Source: UTCHB3 sp964531325
GTDB taxonomy: Bacteria; Bacteroidota; Ignavibacteria; Ignavibacteriales; Ignavibacteriaceae
Direction: 5' to 3'
Assembly (NCBI GenBank): GCA_964531325.1
Contig: CAZHCW010000001.1
Span: forward strand, 1 to 64,000
Length of the DNA: 64,000 nt
Shown here: positions 1 through 9,666 of the stretch, piece by piece
How positions within the stretch are numbered: the first letter of the stretch is position 1
How the letters are laid out: each line of letters begins with the position of its first letter
Position numbers and translations under genes: made by a program
Notes under the pieces: generated by a model
The model's database searches: none
What the model was told of the DNA's origin: nothing
What the model saw: only the letters and a program-made list of their open reading frames with translations

Positions 1-182
1 AATCGGAGCAGGGGGAAAAAGAAAAGCTCCCTTTTGCTATTGGAACTTACTAAATTTTAAAATTAAAGTCAAGAAGATTGCAAAAATTTTGGAAAATATT
101 TTTGCTCTGATACCACAAAATTTTCAGGTAAGCCTAAGTAACAAGAATTTTTTGTATTTTGGGATTTTTCATTGAGGAATTT

Positions 183-569
183 ATGGGATTAGAGTATTAT
201 TCCAAATTAAAGAATCTTGGTTACCTTTATTTGTCTTTTGCCCACCTGGCTGACAGACAATTAAGCGGTTCGGAAACCGAAGAGATTAAGAAGATTTTGT
301 TGGTCAGGTCCGGACAAGAGGACCAGGTTGAGATAGAATCACTTATGGAGGATGTGACATCCTGGTATAACAGATCAGCTATTGACAGAATTCAGGTGAT
401 TTATTCGATAGCTGCAAAGCTTAATATGGAACTCGAAACTGAAGATGAGAAAAGAAGTATTCTTGATGATCTCTTAAGGGTTGCAAAAGCTGACGAGGAT
501 GTTTCAGAAAATGAAGTGAACTTCATCAGATCTCTTGCTGAAGCCTGGAATCTGGAATTTAATTATTGA
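183..569 (+). CDS. TerB-like small acidic protein
   Basis: This is a 128-residue, soluble, mostly alpha-helical acidic protein with no signal peptide or membrane segment. The second half (KADEDVSENEVNFIRSLAE) resembles the acidic helix pairs of the TerB/DjlA-N family (tellurite-resistance B-like), which often bind metal, but the biochemical role of such stand-alone members is unknown. The ATG at 183 is preferred over an in-frame TTG at 159 because GAGGA (174-178) lies just before it. It converges with the flavoprotein gene on the other strand. Family assignment is tentative. Confidence 0.6.
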   Translation: MGLEYYSKLKNLGYLYLSFAHLADRQLSGSETEEIKKILLVRSGQEDQVEIESLMEDVTSWYNRSAIDRIQVIYSIAAKLNMELETEDEKRSILDDLLRVAKADEDVSENEVNFIRSLAEAWNLEFNY

Positions 570-604
570 TTCGACGGGTTTATTAAATTAAATTTTTGAA
601 GGAT

Positions 605-646
605 ACCGGGGTGATCGAAAGTTATAAACTGAATGTATCACCCGGT
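605..646. terminator. Possible shared hairpin between convergent genes
   Basis: Arms 605-615 and 637-646 are complementary apart from one bulged G, around a loop of about 21 nt. The hairpin sits between the stops of two convergent genes. Neither strand has a strong T-run after it, so intrinsic termination is only possible. Confidence 0.35.
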
Positions 647-659
647 AAAAACTTTATAA

Positions 660-2072
660 CTAACTCAGCAGATAATTAATCACATCTTTAGCGTAATAAG
701 TATCGGTGTTGTGTTTCATCAATATTGGGAGGAAACTTAGGTCATCACCAAGAGTTATTATTGGAGGTTCAACGGAGTCACCAACTCCCGCTGTAGCAAG
801 CAATCCATTACAAAGACATCCTCTACCAGCGAGTTCTAACGGGTTGCCCCCTTTTTTAGTAAATTTATCTTCAGGTTCAGCAGAGCAGCGATAACCAATT
901 CTGTCACCTTCTTTTTCATAAGGGGTGACAAGCAAACCTTTGTTGCAAACTCTTACTCTTTCATTATAAACCGTGTTTTCCGCGATACTCCCTTCAAGTT
1001 CCGCCACTTTAAAAGGGAAGCCTGTGGGTGAAATTCTGGAATCGGTTCTGATGTTTACCGAGCCATCATATCCAAGTTTTCTTAGTCTGGTTCTGAGTTC
1101 AGGAACCATTCCTGATTCTTCTGCCAGAGCAAAGATTGAGCCTGCTTGAATTCCGGCAGCTCCAACTGATTTTGCATATCGCAGTTTCTCCGGTGATGCA
1201 TGTGAACCACCTATCCAGAATGGAATCCCAAGTTTCGACATCTCATCATAATCTATTACATCCTTAAGACCGTAAACTGGCGGTGCTCCCGGCAGGGCAC
1301 CCGGATCAATTCTTCGTGGCGGTGCGTTATGTCCTCCGGCTGTTGGTTCTTCAACCACAAAGCCATCAACACTTCCCTCGGGTGTTTTTTTTAGGAAAAG
1401 ATTGGCAAGCAAATTTGATGATATTATCGGTAAAAATTTTGGTTTTTTAAGATTTTTTGGTTTCTCACCAAAAAACTGTTCCGGACTAAAATTTATCGAA
1501 CTGCTTCTGATATTAGTGCCTGAAACGGGGATTGAATATGTACAATCATTTCCCTCAACTATGTCAGTGATCAAGGGTGGAATTTGAAGAGGAATACCTG
1601 CACCCATCGTGATAATATCAACTCCACCCAGGATTGCACCATACAATGCATGTACATGCGGCAAAGCAATCTTTTCAAGATAGTTAATGCTGATGGGATT
1701 GTCGTGACCCTCTTTGGCAAGTCTGACAACAGCAAAATTTGAACAAATAAGAAGTGCAATGAAAAGATTTGAAGGGTTAAAACCAACATGTGGTATCCCT
1801 TTAAATGGAGTATTTTTTGGAATTCCACCTTTAACATAAAACTTGTTCATGATCTCTTTTACCATATCCTGGAATGGAAATCCTGCCAACACGCGCCTGA
1901 AATGTTCACCGGGGTCACCCATTTGGAGGGATCGAACCATCACCCATTCAAGGGCTGTACCGGAAATCGTTCCCTGCTGCCCAAGTTTGGAAACCATCTT
2001 TGCGAGCTCAGGGCTCGAAATATTAACTCCCATTCCACCCTGAATTATCTCAGGAAGGTTTTTTATACTCAT
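660..2072 (-). CDS. Nitronate monooxygenase / 2-nitropropane dioxygenase family flavoprotein
   Basis: A 470-residue TIM-barrel FMN protein of the nitronate monooxygenase family. Visible motifs are the N-terminal IIQGGMGV, an AGGHNAPPR segment in mid-protein, and the C-terminal phosphate-binding GGSHAS and GAAGIQAGS stretches that hold FMN. The protein is longer than simple nitronate monooxygenases and has a Cys-containing tail (GRGCLCNG). In that respect it resembles the longer PfaD-like 2-nitropropane dioxygenase proteins, some of which act as enoyl reductases. Substrate cannot be told from sequence. ATG at 2072 is preferred over an overlapping TTG at 2075; a purine-rich AGAAAGA lies upstream. 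It appears to be a single-gene unit. Confidence 0.8.
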   Translation of the reverse strand: MSIKNLPEIIQGGMGVNISSPELAKMVSKLGQQGTISGTALEWVMVRSLQMGDPGEHFRRVLAGFPFQDMVKEIMNKFYVKGGIPKNTPFKGIPHVGFNPSNLFIALLICSNFAVVRLAKEGHDNPISINYLEKIALPHVHALYGAILGGVDIITMGAGIPLQIPPLITDIVEGNDCTYSIPVSGTNIRSSSINFSPEQFFGEKPKNLKKPKFLPIISSNLLANLFLKKTPEGSVDGFVVEEPTAGGHNAPPRRIDPGALPGAPPVYGLKDVIDYDEMSKLGIPFWIGGSHASPEKLRYAKSVGAAGIQAGSIFALAEESGMVPELRTRLRKLGYDGSVNIRTDSRISPTGFPFKVAELEGSIAENTVYNERVRVCNKGLLVTPYEKEGDRIGYRCSAEPEDKFTKKGGNPLELAGRGCLCNGLLATAGVGDSVEPPIITLGDDLSFLPILMKHNTDTYYAKDVINYLLS

Positions 2073-2312
2073 CAATCACATCTTTCTGACTTAAGATATA
2101 TCAAGTAGTTTTATATCCAAGTCCGGTGCTTTGAAGCACCCACATTCATTAAACTAATACAATTACAATCGGAACGGGATTTAAGTAAAATACAGAACCA
2201 TAACGACAAATTAGAACATATTATTTTACAAATTGTGGGCATAATTAAGACCAAACGGGAAAATTGAGAAAATCTGTTCTTTTCGCTCAAAATCAATCAA
2301 TATAAATTGAAC

Positions 2313-3437
2313 TTATTTCCCAACTGCATCTTTTGCATCTTTATTTCTTTGCTCTATCAACTCACGGTGCTCATCTGATTCGAGACCTGTCGGGTGCCCC
2401 AAACTGTTTTTCATCTCTATATAGACTTCATATTCTTCTTGTGTAATCTTGTTTTGCCAGTTACCTGTGATTATTCCCAAGGTTATGAAAAAGAAAAATG
2501 ATCCCAAAACCAGAGGAGTGACATATTTTTTCTTTACTCTTTTCCCCGTTACAACCTGCTGTAAATAAAGTGTATCGCGTACAGGGCAGGCATCAACACA
2601 TTTCATACACGACGAACACTCATCAGACATAACGAAATTCACTTTCTCCACTACTATCCGGTTTGGACAAGCTTTTGTACACAGGCTGCACGAAGTACAT
2701 TTTTCCGCATCCCTTTTTATTTTTAACGGACTTAAAAGAGACATTATTCCAAGCAAGGCTCCATAAGGACAAAGATATCGGCACCAAAAATTCCGAATTA
2801 CAACCGAAAGAATAAAAAGCACTGCAATAACAGTAAATGCAAATTGTGAAATATCTGCAAAAAAGTAATACATTTTAACATCGGAGATAACATTGTAGGG
2901 GCTGTCGAGAAATGCTTTTAATGCGGCTGCAGACATCGACATAAAAATTGCATATACAAAAAACGCCAAAAGAAGATATTTGATACTTCTCAGGGGATAA
3001 TCAAGAAACTTCGGAATTCTTATTTTTCTTTTAAACAGTTTCATTGAGATGGCGTCGCCAAAATCCCCTATCGCTTCAGAGATAAACCCGACAGGACAAA
3101 TCCAACTGCAAAACGACTTCCCTAACAGGAATGACAGACTTACAATTCCCAGAAAAATAAAAAAGCCCGCAGGGTGTGCCTGATGAAGGTCACCTGTTAT
3201 TGCAAAATAATATACACTCATCATTGAACTGATTGGAAGAAATCCCTCCACTCCGGGCGGTCTCGAAAAACTTCCCTCAAGACCACCGGTCTCAAAAAAT
3301 CTTAAAAAATAGTAAAATTCTATTCCTATCCATATACACAGAATTGTAAATGCAGTCTGTACCCAAAACCGTGAGGATTGAAGTTTTCCTTCTCTCTCTT
3401 TTTTCACAGGTCTATTTATTTTTTCAGTTGTTGGCAT
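2313..3437 (-). CDS. Polyferredoxin membrane protein, NapH/NosR-C-like 4Fe-4S protein
   Basis: A 374-residue inner-membrane iron-sulfur protein. It has about five or six hydrophobic segments, two CxxxCP membrane motifs (CSWICP and CRYLCP) characteristic of the NapH/NosR/CcoG superfamily, and two classical [4Fe-4S] ferredoxin motifs near the C-terminus (CTSCSLCTKACP and CSSCMKCVDACP). Such proteins pass electrons from the quinol pool to periplasmic or membrane partners. No partner reductase sits next to it here, so the electron acceptor is unknown. The ATG at 3437 begins a basic cytoplasmic leader before the first membrane helix. Confidence 0.85.
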   Translation of the reverse strand: MPTTEKINRPVKKEREGKLQSSRFWVQTAFTILCIWIGIEFYYFLRFFETGGLEGSFSRPPGVEGFLPISSMMSVYYFAITGDLHQAHPAGFFIFLGIVSLSFLLGKSFCSWICPVGFISEAIGDFGDAISMKLFKRKIRIPKFLDYPLRSIKYLLLAFFVYAIFMSMSAAALKAFLDSPYNVISDVKMYYFFADISQFAFTVIAVLFILSVVIRNFWCRYLCPYGALLGIMSLLSPLKIKRDAEKCTSCSLCTKACPNRIVVEKVNFVMSDECSSCMKCVDACPVRDTLYLQQVVTGKRVKKKYVTPLVLGSFFFFITLGIITGNWQNKITQEEYEVYIEMKNSLGHPTGLESDEHRELIEQRNKDAKDAVGK

Positions 3438-3630
3438 CTTTGTTTTCCAAATCAGATAAAATTGTCTGATTAAAATTAATACTTTTTTCTGAAACTAAAA
3501 AGAGAAAAATGAAAAATCTTTTACAAAAGTAAACTTTCTCATTTTGATACAGTGATTATCATAATGAGACATTTACCGATTTACTTTAATACTAATGTGT
3601 AATAATACACTCGTTTTAGGCTTCAATTCA

Positions 3631-3646
3631 TGGCATGATATTTGCA
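3631..3646 (+). promoter_or_regulatory. Sigma-54 (RpoN) -24/-12 promoter
   Basis: TGGCATGATATTTGCA matches the consensus TGGCAYG-N4-TTGCW at every defined position with the correct spacing. It lies about 50 bp upstream of the ATG of the following T9SS cargo gene, in a 260-bp intergenic region. Activity would require a bacterial enhancer-binding protein; one is encoded at 60652-61779 but no link is shown. Confidence 0.75.
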
Positions 3647-3697
3647 GTTTAATGAACGCATAAACTGATTTTTTAATCAAACGAAAGTAAATTTACG

Positions 3698-6600
3698 ATG
3701 CTCAAGACAACACGCTTCTACAGCTTGTCTATTCTGATTCTTTTAACATTCATTTTACCGAATATGTTAATCGCTCAGAATTCAATATTCACAAACCAGG
3801 TTCCGGTTTCCTCGGGCAATGACAGCGACTATGAGCTGGGAACCAAATTTACTGCTTCTCAGGATATCCTGGTAAAATCGATCCGCTTTTATAAAATGGC
3901 GGGCGAATCCGGAGTTCACACAGGAAAACTGTGGTCTTCCACCGGAACTCTTCTTGGTTCTGTTGTTTTTACGGGTGAAACTGCTTCAGGCTGGCAGGTT
4001 CAAGACTTAACATCCCCCGTAATGATTTCCGCAGGAACTATTTATGTGGTTTCAGTGAATGCAAATGCTCTTTACCCCTTCACCCAGAACGGACTACAAT
4101 CAGTTGTAACCAATGGCATTTTAAGCAGCGTAGCTGATGGAAACAACGGAGTTTTTAACGATACACCGGGCGCTTTTCCGGTAAATTCATTTAACAATTC
4201 AAACTACTTTGTAGATCTCGTTACTGCTCCCCTTCCCGGAACAATTTTTACTACCCAATTACCCCAGGGAACATATAACGATGGTCCTTATGAAATGGGC
4301 ACCAAATTTACCGTTTCTGAAGTTGCGCATGTAAAATCAATCAGATATTACAAAGTGCCAGGTGAATCGGGTGTTCATACAGGCAGATTATGGGATGCTT
4401 CAGGTTATCAGATCGCTTCTGTTACTTTTACAAATGAAACGGCATCAGGATGGCAAGTAGCCATGCTCCCAAATAGTGTAGAAATATATCCTGAAAATGT
4501 ATATGTGGTAACCGTGAATTCGAATGTAGAATATGGCGCCACCCCCGGAGGACTTTCTTCATCAATAACAAACGGAATTATTTCATCCGTCGCGGATGGA
4601 AATAATGGTGTTTTTGGAGCTCCCGGAGTATTTCCAACAAGTTCATTTAATAACGGAAATTACTTTAGAGATGTTGAAGTTGAAGAAGTATTAAATCCTG
4701 TTTTGCCACCGGTTGAACTCTCATGGCCTATTGGTGGAGCTTTAATTTATTCAACCACCGGTCAGTTTTCATGGTACCTCCCCCGGGGAATGGGTGCAGG
4801 ATTCCATTTTGATCTCCTCATCTCCACTGATCCATCTATGGCAACATACACTGTTTATAACACAGGATCAAACAACCTCTATTCAGTTCCCGGATTAACT
4901 CCCGGTGAAACCTACTATTGGAGAGTCAGAGTTCGTAATATCCTTGGATGGGTTTATAATACTTCAGCAATTCAAAGTTTTGCAACTCAGGGACCGGCTC
5001 CGGCTCCCCTTCCTGTTCTTTCATGGCCAATAGGAAATCCAACTGTTTTTACCCTTGCACCAAAACTTTACTGGTACCACAATGATGCAGCTTATGGACT
5101 AACCTACGAAGTTGAGGTTGTAGCAGGTGAACCTTCAGCACTTACAGGAGTTGCAAATTATCCAAATGTAACAGACAAATTTTTGCAATTAACCGGACTC
5201 CTCAGCGGTACTAAATACAGCTGGAGTGTGAGATCTATTTCCGGTACCGGCAATTCAGCGTGGTCTGCTCCACAATCATTTACAACCCATACAGTTGCAA
5301 ATGTTGTTATTCCAACTCCATCATGGCCTCTGGGCGATGCAGTTGTTTACATGACAAATCCATCACTCTATTGGTATCTTGGTGCCGATGGAACGGGACT
5401 TACCTACGAAGTTGAATTGGTGCAAGGTGCACTAACTGCCTTCACGGGAACACCAAATTATCCAAACATCACATTCCTCTCACAAGCTTTGAGTGGTCTG
5501 GTGAATGGTGAAGTTTATAAGTGGAAAGTCCGTTCAAAAAGAGGTTTGGAATATTCAGACTGGAGCACTGAGGCTAAATTCTCAATTGTTCAGTCAGTTG
5601 CAAATACACCTGCTGTTGTTCCAACGCCATCATGGCCTGTTGGTGGTGCATTGGTATATTCAACGACGACTGATTTGAGATGGTGGCTTGGAGTTTCAAC
5701 GACAGGTTACACATATGATATCGAAATTAGAGCAGGTGCTCTAACAGGCACACCAACTGCGGTAGATTTAACGGGGAATTCAATTTCTGTTCTGTCTCTT
5801 GCTGCTTCGACAAATTACCAGTGGGCAATCAGAGCCAAGAAAAACGGTCAATATTCAGCCTGGTCTTCACCTGCGTTGTTTACAACTACAGGTTCAACTC
5901 CAACTGCTACGAAGCCAATAGCTTCATGGCCAATTGGTGGGACAACAATTTATACCACCAATCAACAATTATCATGGTACTTAAATTCTGCTTCAGCAGG
6001 TTTAACTTATAATCTTAAGGTTTCAACAAACCCATCGATGGCAGGAGCAGATGTTTACTCGAATCTTTCGACGAGTTATTATGCTCTTACAGGGTTACAG
6101 TTGGGAACGACTTATTACTGGCAGGTTCAGTCGACTGACGGTTCTGTTACTTCTGATTTTTCGGATGTGGCATCGTTTGTAACCTGGTCGGGTGTTTGGG
6201 CTGTTATGCCAATAGTTGGAAGTCCTGTTGATGGTATTCAATTGAACACGAACGCTCCTGTTCTTTCATGGTTCCTGCCTACTAATGGAAATATCGCTTC
6301 TTATGAGGTGCAGTATGCAGATAATCCTGATTTTAACAATGCGGTTACAGAGTCGGTTACTTCAACGAACTATACCATTGCTTCAGGTCTTGAGAATTCC
6401 ACTTATTTCTGGAGAGTAAGGTCGTTTAATGAAACGGGTGACGCTTCGCAGTTTTCGAATGCAGCATCGTTTGTTCCTGCTTCACCAACTTCAGTTGAAG
6501 ATCAGACAATACCTACAGAATTTGTTTTATCACAGAACTATCCAAATCCTTTCAACCCAAGCACAGTGATTCGTTTTCAGTTGCCTGTTGACGGTTTTGT

Positions 6601-6778
6601 AAAGGCAGTGGTTTATGATGTTCTTGGTAGTGAAGTTGCAACGCTCCTTAATGGCGATATGGCTGCCGGTTCACATTCACTCTCTTTTAATGCAAGCGGA
6701 ATGGCTTCAGGCCTCTATTTCCTCAGAGTTACCTCAGGGAATTTCTCATCAACCATTAAGATGATGTTGAACAAATAG
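3698..6778 (+). CDS. T9SS-secreted protein: two DUF4082 domains, six FnIII-like repeats, C-terminal sorting domain
   Basis: A 1026-residue secreted surface protein. In order: a signal peptide (about residues 1-27); two DUF4082-like beta domains (about 30-180 and 185-330), both carrying the ESGVHTGxLW and ASGWQV motifs; and six fibronectin-III-like repeats of about 100 residues starting near 340, 440, 540, 643, 742 and 836. Repeats 1-5 open with SWPxG and contain a short W/Y-rich strand (xWYL). A type A T9SS sorting domain (SQNYPNPFNPST, about 940-1026) closes the protein. The design suggests an adhesin or carbohydrate-binding protein exported through the outer membrane by T9SS. No catalytic domain is visible. 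A sigma-54 promoter precedes it and a strong terminator follows. Confidence 0.85.
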   Translation: MLKTTRFYSLSILILLTFILPNMLIAQNSIFTNQVPVSSGNDSDYELGTKFTASQDILVKSIRFYKMAGESGVHTGKLWSSTGTLLGSVVFTGETASGWQVQDLTSPVMISAGTIYVVSVNANALYPFTQNGLQSVVTNGILSSVADGNNGVFNDTPGAFPVNSFNNSNYFVDLVTAPLPGTIFTTQLPQGTYNDGPYEMGTKFTVSEVAHVKSIRYYKVPGESGVHTGRLWDASGYQIASVTFTNETASGWQVAMLPNSVEIYPENVYVVTVNSNVEYGATPGGLSSSITNGIISSVADGNNGVFGAPGVFPTSSFNNGNYFRDVEVEEVLNPVLPPVELSWPIGGALIYSTTGQFSWYLPRGMGAGFHFDLLISTDPSMATYTVYNTGSNNLYSVPGLTPGETYYWRVRVRNILGWVYNTSAIQSFATQGPAPAPLPVLSWPIGNPTVFTLAPKLYWYHNDAAYGLTYEVEVVAGEPSALTGVANYPNVTDKFLQLTGLLSGTKYSWSVRSISGTGNSAWSAPQSFTTHTVANVVIPTPSWPLGDAVVYMTNPSLYWYLGADGTGLTYEVELVQGALTAFTGTPNYPNITFLSQALSGLVNGEVYKWKVRSKRGLEYSDWSTEAKFSIVQSVANTPAVVPTPSWPVGGALVYSTTTDLRWWLGVSTTGYTYDIEIRAGALTGTPTAVDLTGNSISVLSLAASTNYQWAIRAKKNGQYSAWSSPALFTTTGSTPTATKPIASWPIGGTTIYTTNQQLSWYLNSASAGLTYNLKVSTNPSMAGADVYSNLSTSYYALTGLQLGTTYYWQVQSTDGSVTSDFSDVASFVTWSGVWAVMPIVGSPVDGIQLNTNAPVLSWFLPTNGNIASYEVQYADNPDFNNAVTESVTSTNYTIASGLENSTYFWRVRSFNETGDASQFSNAASFVPASPTSVEDQTIPTEFVLSQNYPNPFNPSTVIRFQLPVDGFVKAVVYDVLGSEVATLLNGDMAAGSHSLSFNASGMASGLYFLRVTSGNFSSTIKMMLNK

Positions 6779-6811
6779 ACCCCTTGTAGATTAAAATCTA
6801 TTCTAAAAAGC

Positions 6812-6844
6812 AAAACCCACAGAGTATTCTTCTCTGTGGGTTTT
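6812..6844 (+). terminator. Rho-independent terminator
   Basis: A perfect 13-bp stem (6812-6824 with 6832-6844) closes a 7-nt loop. Its 3' arm ends in TTTT and a T-rich stretch follows. It lies about 35 bp after the stop of the preceding T9SS cargo gene. Confidence 0.9.
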
Positions 6845-6896
6845 GTGGTTTTAAATTTCTTTTTATTATGTTGCTATAACTTAAATTAAAAAATGA

Positions 6897-9605
6897 TTGG
6901 CGACAGTTGTGAAAAAGCTCCTGCTTTCCCTCCTTTTAATCACGACATATTCTTCTCTGTATTCGCAAGGCACGGTCTATCTGGTACTGGGTTCTGATAC
7001 CGCAATTTGGGAATCAATGAACACAAACAGATATAATTGTACATATAATATCAGTCTTTTTGCTGACGCTACCAGAAATGCTGCGAAGGTGATGGACCCT
7101 CAGTTCAGATCAAGGTTCACGGATTCTTTTGGTACTCCCGTAAAAATCACCTGGTGGATGATGGCAGGGAATATTTTCCGGTTTGCGACAAATAATAATG
7201 TTCCTGTTGCAAACACGATGACGCTTTGGTTAATGAAAAAATATCACCAAAACAGAATCACACAATTCGGCGATGAGCTTTCGCTTCATTATCATACTTT
7301 TGGGTGGACTGATTATGATATGGATGGTGTTTTCTGGTGGAATCAGACGAAGACTTTTATGGAGTGTAAGGATGATTTTGATTTGACTCTTGCCCAGTTT
7401 TTGATTGAGGAGGATACTTTTCCTGTGTCTTTCAGGAGCGGCTGGCATGCGATGGATAATGATTGGCAGAATTATCTTGACAGGCTTCTTCCTTATAGTC
7501 TGCATAATGATTATCCTGCAAAGAGGACTGACCTTACGGAGCCTTTGGACAATATTTATGACTGGTCGCTTGCTTCGGCTGAGTTTGTTCCTTTCCATCC
7601 TTCTTCGGATAATTATCAGTTGGCAGGAGACCTTAAGGGGTGGAATGTGAGGTCGAAGTCGATGGGGGGCATTTCACAATCTTTATTGAATACGACTTTT
7701 CAAAAGGCGAATGAGGGGACAGACCAGCTTGCCTGTATCTGGTCACATCTTCCGGATAGTGAGTTCCCGCAGCAGATTCAGCGGGTTGATTCACTTGTGC
7801 ACAAAGCTGCTCTTCTTTATCCTGATGTGAAGTTCAGGTATTGTACTGCTGTTGAGGCTTACCAGCTTTGGAGGAAGGGTAATGATACGATAAGTCCGGA
7901 GATCAGTTTTAGGGCGATTCCGATGGGTGACCGTACGAGATTTTCGGTTACTTCGAGTGAGGCTATTTTTCAGGCTCAGCCTTTTGTTGCTGTGAAGGAT
8001 GTTTATGGTCGCTATTTTGTTGCGGATTGTGTAGCGACAGGGATCAACAGTTGGGAGACGAGTGAGTCGTTTTTGACTTCGGAGTTGGGGAAGGCGGCTG
8101 TTGCTCTGACTGATACGATGGGAAATCAGTCGATATCTTCGATTAGATTCCTTCCTGATGACAGGTTTTTTGATAATCACGATTATGAGTATGCAGAGGT
8201 ATCGGGGAGCTGGAGCAGTTCTTCTTCGGCGGCGTGGGGGACGGATTCACGGGTGGCTTCGCTTAATCCGGGTGATTCTGCAAGGGTGAGGTGGAATTTT
8301 TATCCTGAGAGGACGGGGTGGCATTCTGCGTTTATTCAGTTCCCTGATGTTCCGAATCAGCTTGATTCTCTGCGGATTAGAGTGTATAAAAACGGGTTTG
8401 CGGTTAATGTTTTGGATTATGCAAATAATGCGGAGCGGAAGAAATGGTCGCATGTGGCGAGTGGTGAGTTTGAATCGGGGTCGGTTTATACTTTTGAGGT
8501 GACAGGGAAAAACGGGTCGGCTTCGGTGAAGATGATGTGTGCGGATGTTATGAAGTTCTCTGCTTTTGTGCGTGACAGGCAACTGTTGTGTGATGTGAGT
8601 GTTCTTGATTTGGAGGAGCATAGTGTTGAGGATACTCTTTTTGTCAGGATTCCGATTGCAAACGGGGGTGTTAATGATTTGACGATTTTGTCTGCAGGAT
8701 CAATGGATGGAAGTCTCACTTCTTTGGGGAATTATCCCGTTACTGTTAGCGGAATGAGTGCCACTCACCTGTCGCTTATATTTGTCCCCACAGAACTTGG
8801 GCAATTTACCGATACAGTGGTTATCGCAAGTAATGATCCTGTTTCCCCTCTCTTGAAAATACCATTTTCAGTTACCGTTATCCCCTATTTTGAAGTGGTG
8901 GACAATGACGACCCCACAGGTTATTCAGAGATTGGGACATGGAATAAAAGTGTTGCACAAGCTTATGGAAATTCAAGCAGGTTTGCCAACCTTTCAGGCT
9001 CTGGTGTTGTTCCTGTAGCAAAATTTCAGACGACACTTCGCAAAACGGGAATTTTTGATCTCTACTACATTGTCCCAACTACTGTAAATGCTGCCGACAG
9101 AGCTCTTTATAAAGTGAAATCGGGTGGAAATTTGCTGGATTCCCTTATCATCGACCAAAATTCAGGGAGTGGAGCTTGGAAGAAAGTTGGCAGATATAAT
9201 TTTAACGAAGGAGAAACGGTTTCATTGGAAGTTTTCGACTCAAGGACTGGAACCTCGGGCAGAGTTCTCAGGGCTGATGCTGTAAAATGGGCAATAGTCG
9301 ATCCATCAGGTGTTGAAAACGACGACACTCAGAATTTACCCGTTAGTTTTGCACTGTATCAGAATTATCCAAATCCGTTTAATCCAAAAACAGTAATCCG
9401 TTTCCACCTGCCGGTAAGTGGTTTTGTTAATGGAGTGGTTTACGATTTACTGGGTCGCAAAGTTGCAGTTTTGGTAAATGGGCCAATGGAGGCCGGTGAA
9501 CATACCGTTTCTTTAAACGCAACAGGACTACCATCGGGGGTGTATTTATTCAGATTGGAATGTGGTGAATATTCCAAAGTTATTAAAATGATTTTGAATA
9601 AATGA
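6897..9605 (+). CDS. T9SS-secreted multidomain protein with golvesin-like domains, possible deacetylase-like N-terminus
   Basis: About 900 residues, secreted. A signal peptide (KKLLLSLLLITTYSSLYSQ) precedes a roughly 330-residue N-terminal domain. Its LSLHYHTFGW and FRSGWHAMDNDW segments recall polysaccharide-deacetylase/glycosidase folds, but that is a guess. Next come a golvesin-C-like beta domain (about 424-555), an ASH/Hydin-like Ig domain (about 565-660), a second golvesin-like domain (about 664-800) and a T9SS sorting domain with YQNYPNPFNPKT (about 816-902). The start is uncertain: TTG at 6897 or GTG at 6909 both keep the signal peptide, and neither has a clear ribosome site. Base composition changes sharply between about 7260 and 8740, where codons end mostly in T or G. 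Confidence 0.75.
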   Translation: MATVVKKLLLSLLLITTYSSLYSQGTVYLVLGSDTAIWESMNTNRYNCTYNISLFADATRNAAKVMDPQFRSRFTDSFGTPVKITWWMMAGNIFRFATNNNVPVANTMTLWLMKKYHQNRITQFGDELSLHYHTFGWTDYDMDGVFWWNQTKTFMECKDDFDLTLAQFLIEEDTFPVSFRSGWHAMDNDWQNYLDRLLPYSLHNDYPAKRTDLTEPLDNIYDWSLASAEFVPFHPSSDNYQLAGDLKGWNVRSKSMGGISQSLLNTTFQKANEGTDQLACIWSHLPDSEFPQQIQRVDSLVHKAALLYPDVKFRYCTAVEAYQLWRKGNDTISPEISFRAIPMGDRTRFSVTSSEAIFQAQPFVAVKDVYGRYFVADCVATGINSWETSESFLTSELGKAAVALTDTMGNQSISSIRFLPDDRFFDNHDYEYAEVSGSWSSSSSAAWGTDSRVASLNPGDSARVRWNFYPERTGWHSAFIQFPDVPNQLDSLRIRVYKNGFAVNVLDYANNAERKKWSHVASGEFESGSVYTFEVTGKNGSASVKMMCADVMKFSAFVRDRQLLCDVSVLDLEEHSVEDTLFVRIPIANGGVNDLTILSAGSMDGSLTSLGNYPVTVSGMSATHLSLIFVPTELGQFTDTVVIASNDPVSPLLKIPFSVTVIPYFEVVDNDDPTGYSEIGTWNKSVAQAYGNSSRFANLSGSGVVPVAKFQTTLRKTGIFDLYYIVPTTVNAADRALYKVKSGGNLLDSLIIDQNSGSGAWKKVGRYNFNEGETVSLEVFDSRTGTSGRVLRADAVKWAIVDPSGVENDDTQNLPVSFALYQNYPNPFNPKTVIRFHLPVSGFVNGVVYDLLGRKVAVLVNGPMEAGEHTVSLNATGLPSGVYLFRLECGEYSKVIKMILNK

Positions 9606-9666
9606 TCTCAAATTCACAGATTTTGTATGATCAAAAGACGCTTTTAATCAGGATAGAGGTTGTTCG

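Noticed and set aside
63..150. Sigma-54-like TGG...TTGC near 91-107
   Set aside because: The GG-to-GC spacing is one base too long and the -24 element lacks CA.
706..2108. Plus-strand open frames antisense to the nitronate monooxygenase gene
   Set aside because: The minus-strand frame has clear family motifs; the plus-strand readings are low-complexity shadows without ribosome sites.
2111..2296. 61-codon minus-strand frame downstream of the polyferredoxin gene
   Set aside because: No homology, no ribosome site and unusual composition; the stretch also holds a small hairpin (2125-2140) and is better read as intergenic.
5821..6012. Frame inside the first T9SS cargo gene in another reading frame
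   Set aside because: Shadow of the repeat-coding region without a ribosome site.
7230..8719. Minus-strand open frames inside the second T9SS cargo gene
   Set aside because: Long Arg/Lys/Ile-rich shadows caused by the GT-rich codon use of the real gene.
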